A DNA stretch of 64,000 nt from DT-110 sp964342305 (GTDB lineage: Bacteria > Bacteroidota > Bacteroidia > Chitinophagales > Saprospiraceae): NCBI GenBank assembly GCA_964342305.1, contig CAYFGK010000017.1, positions 3,319 to 67,318 on the forward strand. The letters are read 5' to 3'. The position numbers and the translations under genes were made by a program. The notes under the pieces are model-generated. The model was not told where the DNA came from and ran no database searches. It was given only the letters and a program-made list of their open reading frames with translations. Positions 50,977-60,668 of the stretch are shown in pieces. How positions within the stretch are numbered: position 1 is the first letter of the stretch; every line of letters starts with the position of its first letter.

Positions 50977-52050
50977 ATGATAACTATTGACCTACACGAT
51001 TACCCCATTTACGTTGGTCCGTGTATTGCCCGGATCCGGGAATGGACGACCGGAGATCACTATTCCCGGATATTCGTTTTGGTCGATAGCAATACCCGCA
51101 ACCATTGTCTTCCGGTAGTTGAGCCGTTCCTGCCAGTTGGCCGCTACTCGGTAGTGGAGGTCGCAGCGGGTGAGGTGCATAAAAATATTGATACCTGCCA
51201 ACGTATCTGGACCTCCCTGATGGACTTACGGGCCGACCGGTCCGCCCTGGTCCTGAACCTGGGCGGAGGTGTATTGGGCGATATGGGAGGTTTCTGTGCA
51301 TCGACCTTCAAAAGAGGCATTGACTTTATCCAGATCCCGACCACCTTGCTCGCCCAGGTAGACGCTTCGATCGGCGGCAAGCTCGGCATCGATTTCGGGC
51401 AGGTCAAAAACAGTATCGGCCTGTTTCGCAATCCGCAGGCAGTAGTGGCCGATCCCGTTTTCTTCCAGACGCTGCCGCCGCGTGAGTTGCGCAGCGGATT
51501 TGCTGAGGTCATTAAACACAGCCTGATCGCCAGCACGACCCAATGGGAACACATTCAGGAAGTCACTGATCTGGACACCGTCGACTGGTCCGCCCTGGTA
51601 GCACCATCGCTGGAGATTAAACGCGATATCGTTGCCAGCGACCCATACGAAAAGGGGTTGCGCAAAGCCCTAAATTTCGGGCATACCGTAGGGCACGCTC
51701 TCGAAAGCCGTGCTTTGGAAACGGATGTCCCCCTTTTGCACGGAGAAGCTATTGCCGCCGGAATGATCTGTGAAGCCTACCTCTCCCACCGGGAAATGGG
51801 TTTACCTGCGGAGGAACTGGAGAAGATCAGCCGGTTCCTGGTCCGCATGTACCAGCCACCAACCGTCGATGAGGTGCATTTCGACTTTCTGCTCTCCCTT
51901 ATGCACAATGACAAAAAGAACCGGGGTACGGATATTAATTTCAGCTTACTGCCTGCAGCGGGGGCAGTGGTCACAGACCAGACGTGTTCTCCGGAGAGCA
52001 TTCTGGATAGCCTGCGCTACCTAAATACGTGTAGTACTAGCCTGGAATAA
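50977..52050 (+). CDS. aroB: 3-dehydroquinate synthase
   Basis: AroB turns DAHP into 3-dehydroquinate, the second step of the shikimate pathway. The 357-residue protein has LNLGGGVLGDMGGFCASTF (NAD binding), IDFIQIPTTLLAQVDASIGG, KNSIGLFRNPQAVVAD and the zinc ligands in FAEVIKHSLI, LNFGHTVGHALE and LLHGEAIAAGM. ATG 50977. A GCC-GAAA-GGC palindrome (50953-50962) lies 14 nt upstream. Probably last gene of the operon with the SAM hydrolase and ABM genes. Confidence 0.95.
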   Translation: MITIDLHDYPIYVGPCIARIREWTTGDHYSRIFVLVDSNTRNHCLPVVEPFLPVGRYSVVEVAAGEVHKNIDTCQRIWTSLMDLRADRSALVLNLGGGVLGDMGGFCASTFKRGIDFIQIPTTLLAQVDASIGGKLGIDFGQVKNSIGLFRNPQAVVADPVFFQTLPPRELRSGFAEVIKHSLIASTTQWEHIQEVTDLDTVDWSALVAPSLEIKRDIVASDPYEKGLRKALNFGHTVGHALESRALETDVPLLHGEAIAAGMICEAYLSHREMGLPAEELEKISRFLVRMYQPPTVDEVHFDFLLSLMHNDKKNRGTDINFSLLPAAGAVVTDQTCSPESILDSLRYLNTCSTSLE

Positions 52051-52211
52051 CTATTTTCGCAACGGATTTAGGCCACGAAGTGAATGCCAATCGCAACAGA
52101 GGACCAGGAGGGAATAGGATCGACGGCGCTCGTACCATTTCACAAGCAGTATACTATAAGCGCCCCAGAATTCGTATTTTTACATATTGATAGCAAATAA
52201 CGGCATACCCT

Positions 52212-54830
52212 ATGCGCCAATTGATCGATCGTTTATTGAATGACAGTGATAATGCCGCCCACCGACGGCTTATCCGGGTGATGTGGATTGGCTTACTCGG
52301 AGGATTAGGCGCGGTAGCGCTACTTTTTATTCTCCTTTCCTTTTCTAACCTTCCATCAGTACGGCAATTGGAAAATCCCCGGACTGATCTGGCTACCCAG
52401 GTGTACGGCATTGACGGTGAGGTTTTCGGGCGCTATTACACCCAAAACCGGGTTCCGGTAAGTTACGAAGAGTTGGATCCCGACCTGATCAATGCCTTGA
52501 TAGCTACCGAAGATGTCCGGTATTTCCAGCACTCGGGTATTGATTTTCGGGGGCTGGCCAGGGTAGCCGTGAAGACCATCCTACTGCGGCAGGAAAGTTC
52601 GGGTGGTGCGAGTACCATTACGCAGCAACTGGCCAAGCAGTTGTTCACCGACCAGGTGGCACGCAATAAGCTAGTGCGGGCACTGCAAAAGTTCAAGGAA
52701 TGGATCATTGCAGTACGCCTGGAACGCAAATACACTAAAGAAGAGATCATTGCTCTCTACCTGAATAAGGTAGATTTTCTATACCAATCTTACGGGATTA
52801 AAGCGGCGGCCGAGAATTACTTCAGCAAACCCCAGGATTCCCTGGATGTGCACGAAGCAGCTATGCTGGTGGGTATGCTGAAAAATCCTTCTCTGTACAA
52901 TCCCAAGCGACCAGTCACTAAGGATAATGCCATCAAGCGCCGGGAAGTCGTTCTGAGTCAAATGGTAAAGAATAACCTCCTCACCCGCACCGAATACGAT
53001 TCTATCCGGCAGTTACCTATGGGACTTAAATTCCAATCGAACAGCCACATCGACGGTATTGCTACTTATTTCCGTATGGAACTGGCCAAGGACGTCAAAG
53101 ATATCCTGTCCCGCGAAGAGAACCTCAAATCGGACGGTACTGCCTACGACATCTACAAAGACGGCCTCAAAATATATACGACGATTGATCCGAAGATGCA
53201 GGAATTGGCTGAGAAGACGATGATCGAGCATATGGCTAAGCAGCAGCAGACCTTCGAACGGGAATGGCGAAACCTGGATCCGTGGACCTACGTTGCCGAT
53301 CCGGAGGAGGACATCCCGGTCAGTATCCGCCAGGATGGATTGAAGCGACTGATCCGCAATACCGGCCGTTACCAGGGGTTACGGGAAAAGTATCTGGGGG
53401 ATCTTATCCGCGAATTAGAGCAGAGGTTCCCCAATGTTCCCTTTAGCCGGGATGACCGGGAGATCGAACGTATCGTCACCGAATCGCAGGAACCGGGTAC
53501 TATTGCCGGACTCGTCAACAGTGGCCTGATCAGCACCGAATTGGCCAGCGGTTACCGGCGTGTCCTGAAAAGCAATCAGTTCCCCTCACTGCGTACCCAG
53601 TGGGACCAGTTGCAGGAAGCGGTAAAAGCCGAATTCGAGCGTCCGGTGGATGGCATGCGCGTTTTCACCTACGAAAATCCCGATTTCGAGAAGGATACTA
53701 CCATGTCGCCTCTGGATTCCATCAAATACCACCGCATGTTCCTGCAGACCGGCATTTTGGCAGTGGACCCCCAGACGGGCTACACCAAGGTGTGGATCGG
53801 GGGCATCAATCAGAAATACTTTCAATTCGATCACGTACGTACAAACCGGCAGGTGGGGTCTACTTTCAAACCCTTTGTGTACGCTACCGCCATTGATCAG
53901 CAAGGAATTTCGCCCTGTTATCCTGTTTACGACCTAAAACAGGTTATCCGTCCGGGTGACGGCAATTTTTACTTACAGGAAGAATGGGCTCCCCGGAACT
54001 TCGACGGTGAGTACACCGGCCAGCTGCTCACCTTGAAGGAAGGCCTGCGGAAATCAAAAAATACCGTCAGTGTCTTCCTGATGAAGCAATTAAAAAGTAC
54101 GGAGCCAGTGCGTTACGTGATCAGTAATATGGGTATTGATGTGGAGGCGCGCTACCCGAACGGACAGCCCAGGGTTCCGAGGGCCCCGGCCATTGCACTG
54201 GGTGCTACTGATCTGAGTGTCATGGAAATGACCGGAGCCTACACCACCTTCGCGAATAACGGCCTCTACACCAAACCACGGTATATCCTGCGCATTGAGG
54301 ATAAAAACGGCGTAGAGATATTTACGAGTGTTCAGCAGGATGGCCGCGCATTGCAACCAAACGCCAACTACGCGATGGTCGATATGCTACGCTACGCCGG
54401 TCAACTCTACCAACTGGAGAGTGATGCAGGTGGAAAGACCGGCACCACCAATGACTTTGTCGATGGTTGGTTCATGGGGATCACCCCCGAATTAGTGGTG
54501 GGCACCTGGGTAGGTGGTGAAGACCGTTGGATCCACTACCGGACGCCATACAACGGACAGGGCTTCCGGATGGCACGACCATTCTTCGTCAATTTTATGC
54601 AGGCCCTGGAAGAACGGAACGACATCGATTACGACCCCACAGCTACCTTCTACCGGCCACCGGGGGATCTGGGTATTGAGCTGGATTGCTCACAATACGA
54701 AACCGAGGACCTGGAGGTTGACGAGTCTGAGTTCGAGGAAAGTGCCTTTGGAGAAGGCATGTTTGGTGACGATTTTGGTTCCTCCGCCGACACTACCTCC
54801 ATTCAGGATGGTCCCGGAGGTGAGCGCTAG
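52212..54830 (+). CDS. penicillin-binding protein 1A (bifunctional transglycosylase/transpeptidase)
   Basis: An 872-residue class A PBP that polymerises and cross-links peptidoglycan. One N-terminal membrane helix (about 25-45), glycosyltransferase domain with ATEDVRYFQHSGID (catalytic Glu near residue 100) and GASTITQQLAKQLF, then the transpeptidase with S550-x-x-K (GSTFKPF), S615-K-N and K742-T-G (GGKTGTTNDFVDGWF). A long insert (about 330-480) separates the two. The C-terminal tail (820-872) is very acidic (EDLEVDESEFEESAFGEG). ATG 52212. Confidence 0.95.
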   Translation: MRQLIDRLLNDSDNAAHRRLIRVMWIGLLGGLGAVALLFILLSFSNLPSVRQLENPRTDLATQVYGIDGEVFGRYYTQNRVPVSYEELDPDLINALIATEDVRYFQHSGIDFRGLARVAVKTILLRQESSGGASTITQQLAKQLFTDQVARNKLVRALQKFKEWIIAVRLERKYTKEEIIALYLNKVDFLYQSYGIKAAAENYFSKPQDSLDVHEAAMLVGMLKNPSLYNPKRPVTKDNAIKRREVVLSQMVKNNLLTRTEYDSIRQLPMGLKFQSNSHIDGIATYFRMELAKDVKDILSREENLKSDGTAYDIYKDGLKIYTTIDPKMQELAEKTMIEHMAKQQQTFEREWRNLDPWTYVADPEEDIPVSIRQDGLKRLIRNTGRYQGLREKYLGDLIRELEQRFPNVPFSRDDREIERIVTESQEPGTIAGLVNSGLISTELASGYRRVLKSNQFPSLRTQWDQLQEAVKAEFERPVDGMRVFTYENPDFEKDTTMSPLDSIKYHRMFLQTGILAVDPQTGYTKVWIGGINQKYFQFDHVRTNRQVGSTFKPFVYATAIDQQGISPCYPVYDLKQVIRPGDGNFYLQEEWAPRNFDGEYTGQLLTLKEGLRKSKNTVSVFLMKQLKSTEPVRYVISNMGIDVEARYPNGQPRVPRAPAIALGATDLSVMEMTGAYTTFANNGLYTKPRYILRIEDKNGVEIFTSVQQDGRALQPNANYAMVDMLRYAGQLYQLESDAGGKTGTTNDFVDGWFMGITPELVVGTWVGGEDRWIHYRTPYNGQGFRMARPFFVNFMQALEERNDIDYDPTATFYRPPGDLGIELDCSQYETEDLEVDESEFEESAFGEGMFGDDFGSSADTTSIQDGPGGER

Positions 54831-54934
54831 GGCTTTTCCCATGAACCCCGGGAAACTTCATTTTGGTGGATACGAACGGAGGTTTTGCCTCGGATAAAGC
54901 GTCTCCGCCAGTAATACGGAACAGGAAAACATCT

Positions 54935-56953
54935 ATGCAACAACGTCTATTCCGATTCGTGGCAGGCACTGTCATGATCTCTTTTTTATGGGGATGCGGT
55001 CCCGCACCTAACCGGACTACCGATTCCTTCACTATTGACCTGAAGGATCCGAGTATTCAACGCATTTACGAATTCCAGGACAGGCAACTGACCGACAGTC
55101 TGTTAGTACTATTCCAGCACCGTGACCCGATCTACCGGTATCTGGCAGCAATGGCTTTTGCCTCCATCAAAGATAGTAGTGCCGTTCGGCCGCTTGCCGG
55201 CCTTTTAGTCGACGATTACACCCCCATTCGACGTGCCGCCGCCTACGCCATGGGGCAAACGGGTGCTGCAGAAGCAGCCCCTCTCCTGCTGGAAGGTTTT
55301 GAGCGCAACGATACTGCCGGATATTACGCCACCTCCAACGCAGCCATTCTGGAAGCCGTAGGAAAAACCGGTTCCCAGGAGATGCTCAACCAAATGAGCA
55401 CCGTTTCTACGTACCGACCTACCGACACCCTTTTATTATTGGGACAAGCCCGCGGTATTTACCGTTTTGCCCTGAGGGGACTGGTGAGTCCGGAGGGTAC
55501 CGAGCGCATGATGGAATTAGTGATGGATCCTGCCTTTCCGCTGGAGGTGCGGATGATGGCAGCCAATTACCTGTACCGTGCCAGCGGTATCGATCTGACC
55601 GAATACGGACCCGAAATAGCCCAACTCATTTTTAAAGAAGAGGATGCCAGGATCCGAATGGCCCTGGCCATTGCTCTGGGAAAAGCAGGAGGTGAGGAAG
55701 CCATGGCCGCTTTATTGCAACTTTTCCGTATGGAAAACGACTACCGGGTTCGCTGTAATATAATGCGGGCTTTATCCAACTTCCCCTACGATGAGACGCA
55801 GGCACTTTACCTGGATGCCGTTAAAAACCCACAGGCTCAGGTCGCCATCACGGCTTCACAGCAACTGCTCACCAACGGCGACAGCCGGGATGCCACCGCT
55901 TACTGGCGGTTGGCCAAAGACAGTGTACACTGGCAAGTATCAGCAAACCTGTACGGCGCCGCTCATCGCCATTTACCGGTGTATTATGCCGACTATCGCG
56001 ATGCCATTAACGCGGAATTGCGCTATGGTTTCCGGAATACCGATAATGTGTACCGCAAAGCGGCTATTTTGGGCGCCCTGGCCGAATTTGGATGGAACTA
56101 CCGGTTCATTCAACGTGAAGGACTTACGCACGATGATCCGGTCGTGCGAACTGCAGCAGCCTCGGCACTAACCGCTATTCTCGACAGGGCCGACTTTGAC
56201 CGCTATTTTGGCGGAGGATACCGACGGGTACGACGTGAAATAGGTCTATACCTGAAAGATGCCATACGGAGCGGTGACTCGGGAACAGCAGCGGTGGCCG
56301 CCAACGCACTGGCTGGCCTCGAAGAGGAGTATCAATCCTATTTACTGCGACAGGATAGTAACTTTCTGCAGGTTGGTTTGGAGCAGTTGGAATTGCCACG
56401 ACAAACCGAAACCTACTATGCCATTGAGCGTGCGCAAGCAGCTTTCCGCAGAGAAGATGCACCGACGGTTCCCGACAAACCAAGGTATAACCATCCCATC
56501 AACTGGACCGTACTCGTAAAACTGCGGGAGAATCCGCAGGCCGTCATTACGACTACCCGTGGGAAAATCACCCTTGAGCTATTACCGACGAAAGCACCGG
56601 GGAGCGTCGCTAATTTTGTGCAGTTGGCCGTTGACGACTTTTACGACGGCAAGACCTTTCACCGGGTGGTACCCAACTTCGTAATCCAGGGTGGATGCCC
56701 GAGGGGTGATGGTTATGGTAGCCTCGATTATACGATCCGTTCCGAACTACCAGATCTGTACTACGACCGGGCCGGATACGTAGGTATGGCCTCGGCCGGG
56801 AACCACACGGAAGGCACCCAATTTTTTATTACCCATAGTCCCACACCACATTTGGACGGAAATTACACTATTTTTGCGCGCGTTGTCAGTGGCCTCGACG
56901 TCGTGCACAGCACGCAAGTCGGTGACGTGATCAATAGTATTGAGATACTCTAA
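54935..56953 (+). CDS. lipoprotein with HEAT repeats and C-terminal cyclophilin-type PPIase
   Basis: A 672-residue lipoprotein: signal and lipobox at MISFLWGCG (Cys near residue 21), then about 450 residues of HEAT-like helical repeats (LAAMAFASIKDSSAVRPLAG, IRRAAAYAMGQTGAAEAAPL). A cyclophilin domain follows from about 535 on (TTRGKITLELLPTKAPGSVA, FYDGKTFHRVVPNFVIQGG, GNHTEGTQFFITHSPTPHLD). The catalytic Arg and Phe/His regions are in place. ATG 54935 was chosen for the lipobox; the frame extends upstream without support. It probably folds or holds envelope proteins. gcvT follows 19 nt downstream. Confidence 0.9.
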   Translation: MQQRLFRFVAGTVMISFLWGCGPAPNRTTDSFTIDLKDPSIQRIYEFQDRQLTDSLLVLFQHRDPIYRYLAAMAFASIKDSSAVRPLAGLLVDDYTPIRRAAAYAMGQTGAAEAAPLLLEGFERNDTAGYYATSNAAILEAVGKTGSQEMLNQMSTVSTYRPTDTLLLLGQARGIYRFALRGLVSPEGTERMMELVMDPAFPLEVRMMAANYLYRASGIDLTEYGPEIAQLIFKEEDARIRMALAIALGKAGGEEAMAALLQLFRMENDYRVRCNIMRALSNFPYDETQALYLDAVKNPQAQVAITASQQLLTNGDSRDATAYWRLAKDSVHWQVSANLYGAAHRHLPVYYADYRDAINAELRYGFRNTDNVYRKAAILGALAEFGWNYRFIQREGLTHDDPVVRTAAASALTAILDRADFDRYFGGGYRRVRREIGLYLKDAIRSGDSGTAAVAANALAGLEEEYQSYLLRQDSNFLQVGLEQLELPRQTETYYAIERAQAAFRREDAPTVPDKPRYNHPINWTVLVKLRENPQAVITTTRGKITLELLPTKAPGSVANFVQLAVDDFYDGKTFHRVVPNFVIQGGCPRGDGYGSLDYTIRSELPDLYYDRAGYVGMASAGNHTEGTQFFITHSPTPHLDGNYTIFARVVSGLDVVHSTQVGDVINSIEIL

Positions 56954-56972
56954 CAAAACGATTAGCCAATAC

Positions 56973-58085
56973 ATGAAAGATACGCCCTTAACCAATACCC
57001 ACCTCGCCCTAGGAGCCCGCATGGCGGAATTTGCCGGATATAACATGCCCATTTCGTATAGTGGCATCAATCCGGAACACGAAGCCGTACGGGAGCGTGC
57101 CGGGCTGTTTGACGTTTCACATATGGGAGAATTCATTGTCCGTGGCAAGGAAGCCCTGGATCTGATCCAGTATGTCACCAGCAATGATGCCTCTACACTG
57201 GAGATAGGGCAGGCACAATACTCCTGCCTGCCAAACGACCGTGGTGGTATCGTCGACGACCTGCTGATCTACCGTTTGCCAGAAGATAATTGCTCCGAAG
57301 GAGAACGCGCTTATATGCTGGTCGTCAACGCCGCAAATATTGAAAAAGACTGGGAATGGATCAACCGTCATAATACCTTTGACACCCGCCTGATCAACAT
57401 CTCGGATCAAACCGGCCTACTGGCCCTCCAGGGCCCCAAAGCAACGGAGGTATTGCAACCACTTACCGATACAATACTGGCTGATATTCCCTATTACCAT
57501 TTCACGAAGGGGACCGTAGCCGGGGTAGCGAACGTACTTATTTCGGCTACGGGGTACACCGGATCCGGCGGATTTGAGTTGTACGCCGAAGCGGAAAAGA
57601 TGCCCATTCTTTGGGAGGCCATCATGTCGTCCGGAAAAGAGGTCGGTATATTGCCGGCTGGTCTGGGTGCCCGGGATACGCTTCGCCTGGAAATGGGCAT
57701 GTGCCTGTACGGTAACGACATTACCGATGAAACTTCACCACTGGAGGCTGGCCTTGGCTGGATTACCAAACTCGAAAAAGGACCTTTTCTTTCCCGTGAT
57801 TTGTTCAAGGCTCAAAAAGAAGAAGGTACCACCCGGCGATTAGCGGGTTTTACGCTACAGGAACGCCGGGTACCGCGGCAGGGTTACACCATTGAGGATG
57901 AGGCAGGACAAGTGATCGGCGAAGTGACCAGTGGCACCCAATCCCCTTCACTTGGATATCCCATCGGCCTGGGATACCTCAATAAGCCACACCATAAGAA
58001 AGGGACGGATATCTACGTGGTCGCTGGCAAAAAACGGTTAAAGGGAACTATTACCAGGCCTCCATTTTATAGAAAGAAGGATTAA
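56973..58085 (+). CDS. gcvT: aminomethyltransferase (glycine cleavage system T protein)
   Basis: GcvT moves the aminomethyl group from lipoyl-GcvH to tetrahydrofolate. The 370-residue protein shows HLALGARMAEFAGYNMPISY, RERAGLFDVSHMGEF, SCLPNDRGGIVDDLLIYR (folate site Asp), ISATGYTGSGGFELY and GLGARDTLRLEMGMCLYGND. ATG 56973 (MKDTPLTNTHLALG) is chosen; the frame start at 56940 lies inside the previous gene. Probably co-transcribed with the HEAT-cyclophilin gene. gcvH and gcvP are not in the window. Confidence 0.94.
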   Translation: MKDTPLTNTHLALGARMAEFAGYNMPISYSGINPEHEAVRERAGLFDVSHMGEFIVRGKEALDLIQYVTSNDASTLEIGQAQYSCLPNDRGGIVDDLLIYRLPEDNCSEGERAYMLVVNAANIEKDWEWINRHNTFDTRLINISDQTGLLALQGPKATEVLQPLTDTILADIPYYHFTKGTVAGVANVLISATGYTGSGGFELYAEAEKMPILWEAIMSSGKEVGILPAGLGARDTLRLEMGMCLYGNDITDETSPLEAGLGWITKLEKGPFLSRDLFKAQKEEGTTRRLAGFTLQERRVPRQGYTIEDEAGQVIGEVTSGTQSPSLGYPIGLGYLNKPHHKKGTDIYVVAGKKRLKGTITRPPFYRKKD

Positions 58086-58172
58086 TTCACGTAGTCACAC
58101 CCCTGGTGGGGGGCCGCATTTTTGTTTTTACAAAACGATGCGTACTTTCAGTATCATTTGAAACTTGATGGC

Positions 58173-58673
58173 ATGGACATTCAAGAAGGGAAAGAAAAGT
58201 TTTTACAATCCTGGGGAGCCCTTGGTTCCAGTTGGGGGATAAACCGTACCATGGCGCAAATACATGCGTTATTGTTGGTATCTCCGGAGGCATTGAGTGC
58301 CGATGATATCATCGGTGAGCTTAAAATTTCCCGTGGCAATGCAAATATGAATTTGCGTGCTTTAATCGATTGGGGGTTGGTATACAAAGAACTCAAGCCC
58401 GGCGAACGGAAGGAATTCTTTGTGGCCGAGAAAGATATGTGGGAAGTCATCAAGAGTATTATCACCCAACGGAAAAAGAAAGAATTGGAGCCAATGATAC
58501 GGGTGCTGGATGAGTTAGCGAGTGTGGAAGCGAACGATCCTGAAAGTGAAGAATTCGTCCGGGTAATCAAGGATATTAAGGTCTTCAGCAGTAAGGCCGA
58601 TTCCACCTTGGAAACGCTCACGAAGGCTGATTCAAACTGGTTTATCGGTACTTTTATGAAAATGATCAAATAG
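58173..58673 (+). CDS. GbsR/MarR-like winged-helix transcriptional regulator
   Basis: A 166-residue regulator of the GbsR type. ATG 58173 (MDIQEGKEKFLQSWG). The winged helix spans about 25-95 (MAQIHALLLVSPEALSADDI, LKISRGNANMNLRALIDWGL, PGERKEFFVAE) and a helical dimerisation region follows. GbsR-like proteins control osmoprotectant uptake or synthesis in some bacteria; the target here is unknown. Strong bidirectional terminator downstream. Confidence 0.85.
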   Translation: MDIQEGKEKFLQSWGALGSSWGINRTMAQIHALLLVSPEALSADDIIGELKISRGNANMNLRALIDWGLVYKELKPGERKEFFVAEKDMWEVIKSIITQRKKKELEPMIRVLDELASVEANDPESEEFVRVIKDIKVFSSKADSTLETLTKADSNWFIGTFMKMIK

Positions 58674-58696
58674 GGCGATTTCCTGGTGCTATCAAT

Positions 58697-58734
58697 AAAA
58701 AGCCCGCCCGGTACGCGTACCGGGCGGGCTTTTT
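58697..58734. terminator. bidirectional Rho-independent terminator
   Basis: AAAAAGCCCGCCCGGTAC and GTACCGGGCGGGCTTTTT form a perfect palindrome with a 2-nt centre, flanked by A and T runs, between the regulator gene (plus) and serA (minus). Confidence 0.93.
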
Positions 58735-58759
58735 GTTTTGCGGAAGCACATATATTACG

Positions 58760-59725
58760 CTACTTATCGTCTCCGAAAAAAGCCAGGATACGATCCGCCA
58801 GTTCCAGACCGATATTGGCCTGAGCTTCAATGGTGGATGCACCAATATGCGGGCTCACTGAGACCTGAGGATTGTCGAGTAATGCTTTTTTAGGAGTCGG
58901 CTCATTGTCGAATACGTCCAGTCCCGCTCCGGCGACCTTACCTGATTCGAGAGCTGCTAGCAACGCATCTTCGTCAACCGCCCCACCGCGTGAGGTATTA
59001 ACCAGGATGACACCATCTTTCACCTTTTCCAACTCGGCAGGACCAATCAGCGCTTTTCCACCACCGAAAGGCACGTGAAGGGTAATGTAGTCGGCCTTAG
59101 TGAGCATCTCTTCGAAATCGACCGTTTCCAGGCGAACCGTCAGCCGGGCATTATCCGTAACGAAAACCGACAAATCGATGTCCGCCTCGTCAATCACCAG
59201 GTCAACGGGCATTACCTCCATGCCCATTGCGAGGCCGATCCGAGCCACTTCCTGGCCGATACGCCCAAAACCTACGATCCCAAGTTTTTTGCCACGCAGT
59301 TGAACACCTTTTGAGTAAGCTTTTTTGAGTTTTTTAAACTCAGAATCTCCCTTTGCGGGCATCTGGCGGTTGGCGTCGTGTAGTCCGCGCGACAGGTTAA
59401 ACATGTGTGCAAATGCCAATTCAGCTACTGATTGCGAAGAAGCAGCCGGTGTATTCATTACCGTTATGCCTTTTTCACGGGCGTGCTCCACATCGATATT
59501 ATCCAGTCCTACTCCGGCACGGGCGATGATCTTTAGGTTTGGGCACTGGTCGATCAATTCGGCACGTACTTTTGTAGCTGACCGAACGATGATCACATCG
59601 TATTCGGGAAGCACTTTTGGCAATTCGTCCTGCGGCACCTTTTCGGTATCAACTTGGTAACCAGCTTCATCCAGTAGGGTTTTTCCATCAGGATGGATTC
59701 CATCATTGGCAAGAATCTTAATCAT
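58760..59725 (-). CDS. serA: D-3-phosphoglycerate dehydrogenase (short form)
   Basis: SerA opens serine synthesis by oxidising 3-phosphoglycerate. The 321-residue protein is the short form without ACT or intervening domain. It has VRSATKVRAELID, the Arg/NAD region GVGLDNIDVEHAREKGI, the Rossmann fingerprint GIVGFGRIGQEVARIG, NTSRGGAVDEDAL and the catalytic His in SPHIGASTIEAQ. ATG 59725. A generic 2-hydroxyacid dehydrogenase cannot be fully excluded, but the motifs fit SerA well. Confidence 0.87.
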   Translation of the reverse strand: MIKILANDGIHPDGKTLLDEAGYQVDTEKVPQDELPKVLPEYDVIIVRSATKVRAELIDQCPNLKIIARAGVGLDNIDVEHAREKGITVMNTPAASSQSVAELAFAHMFNLSRGLHDANRQMPAKGDSEFKKLKKAYSKGVQLRGKKLGIVGFGRIGQEVARIGLAMGMEVMPVDLVIDEADIDLSVFVTDNARLTVRLETVDFEEMLTKADYITLHVPFGGGKALIGPAELEKVKDGVILVNTSRGGAVDEDALLAALESGKVAGAGLDVFDNEPTPKKALLDNPQVSVSPHIGASTIEAQANIGLELADRILAFFGDDK

Positions 59726-59873
59726 GCGTTACGCTTTTTGTGTTGCTTGTGTGAAAATGAGGGTTATAAAAACAAATGAACCGGTGCCTTAGGGGCAGTA
59801 CGGTTCTGTTTAGAATACCCACAGGTATCCCGGTACCGCAGGTTTTGGCGCCGGAAACTGTGGTGGACAGGGC

Positions 59874-59905
59874 AAAAAAAAGCCGAGCGTTTTCGGCGCC
59901 CGGCT
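59874..59905 (-). terminator. terminator of the secreted-protein gene
   Basis: On the minus strand AGCCGGGCG-CCGAAAA-CGCTCGGCT is followed by T8; 7 nt after the stop at 59912. One G-T mismatch in the stem. Confidence 0.85.
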
Positions 59906-59911
59906 AAAGTA

Positions 59912-60373
59912 TCAGTTATTATTCGGTTCTACAAAAGTTGGAAAGCTAACTTCTGTATAGTGCGAGAACTTTCGATCACTGGTCAGCTCGGAGGTATGTT
60001 GCCGGGCAAAACTCGCAAAGAGTGCCGACAGATCCTCTTCTTTGTAATTTCGGGAGTCCGGCATAATGAAGTATCCGATGTTGCGAATGGTCCCGTCCTC
60101 TTTCCAGAAAACATGCATCAGTACTTTTAGTCCCTTAATATCGAAATCAATGGACGAAGCATAGGTTTCGAGTGCCCGCATGGTTTCGAACCAATTGGCC
60201 AGGGCTTCCGTAGGGTCATTATCAGAAACGGCCAGTAGGGTACGCGCGTGTTCGCGGCTCAGTGTCTCGTATGCTTCTTCATTTTCACCCAGTACAAATG
60301 CTTTTTTCACATTTTGAGCCTGTAGGGGAACCAGGAAAAGCAGGAGGAGGAATGTCAATCCAGTCAGTCTCAT
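59912..60373 (-). CDS. small secreted protein of unknown function
   Basis: A 153-residue protein with a signal peptide (LTGLTFLLLLFLVPLQAQ, cleaved near residue 20). The mature part is mixed alpha/beta with the segments LKVLMHVFWKEDGTIRNIGY, FIMPDSRNYKEEDLSAL and KFSHYTEVSFPTF. The strand-turn pattern VFWKEDGTIRNIGYF looks like a TonB-C-type unit but no plug or receptor motif is seen. ATG 60373. A single gene with own terminator; family not identified. Confidence 0.7.
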   Translation of the reverse strand: MRLTGLTFLLLLFLVPLQAQNVKKAFVLGENEEAYETLSREHARTLLAVSDNDPTEALANWFETMRALETYASSIDFDIKGLKVLMHVFWKEDGTIRNIGYFIMPDSRNYKEEDLSALFASFARQHTSELTSDRKFSHYTEVSFPTFVEPNNN

Positions 60374-60668
60374 ATTTTTTTATTTATAAAGGTACAGATA
60401 AGGCGTGAATGTTGCAGAAACATTTTAAGTCATTCCGGCAGCTATGACGGGTTTTGAGGGGCAAAAATCAGGCCGAACACTGCAGCCTATTGACTTTACT
60501 CGATCAAATCGACTACATTGTCCAAAAAATGCCCACTTTCAGGCATTTAGGGTAATTTTGCGTTATTGTACGATAGTTGCAACGCGTGGTTGCAATTACG
60601 GATGGGCTTGATGAATTACGGTTCTTTTTACCGTTTATTGAACGTTTCGCCCTTTTGATGTATTATTA
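60374..60668. other. intergenic region before the third dispersed element
   Basis: Non-coding; divergent promoters for the secreted-protein gene and cvpA are expected in 60374-60871. A pair of TTGCAA direct repeats (GTTGCAACG, GTTGCAATT near 60576-60598) could be a protein-binding site. No RNA gene recognised. Confidence 0.35.
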
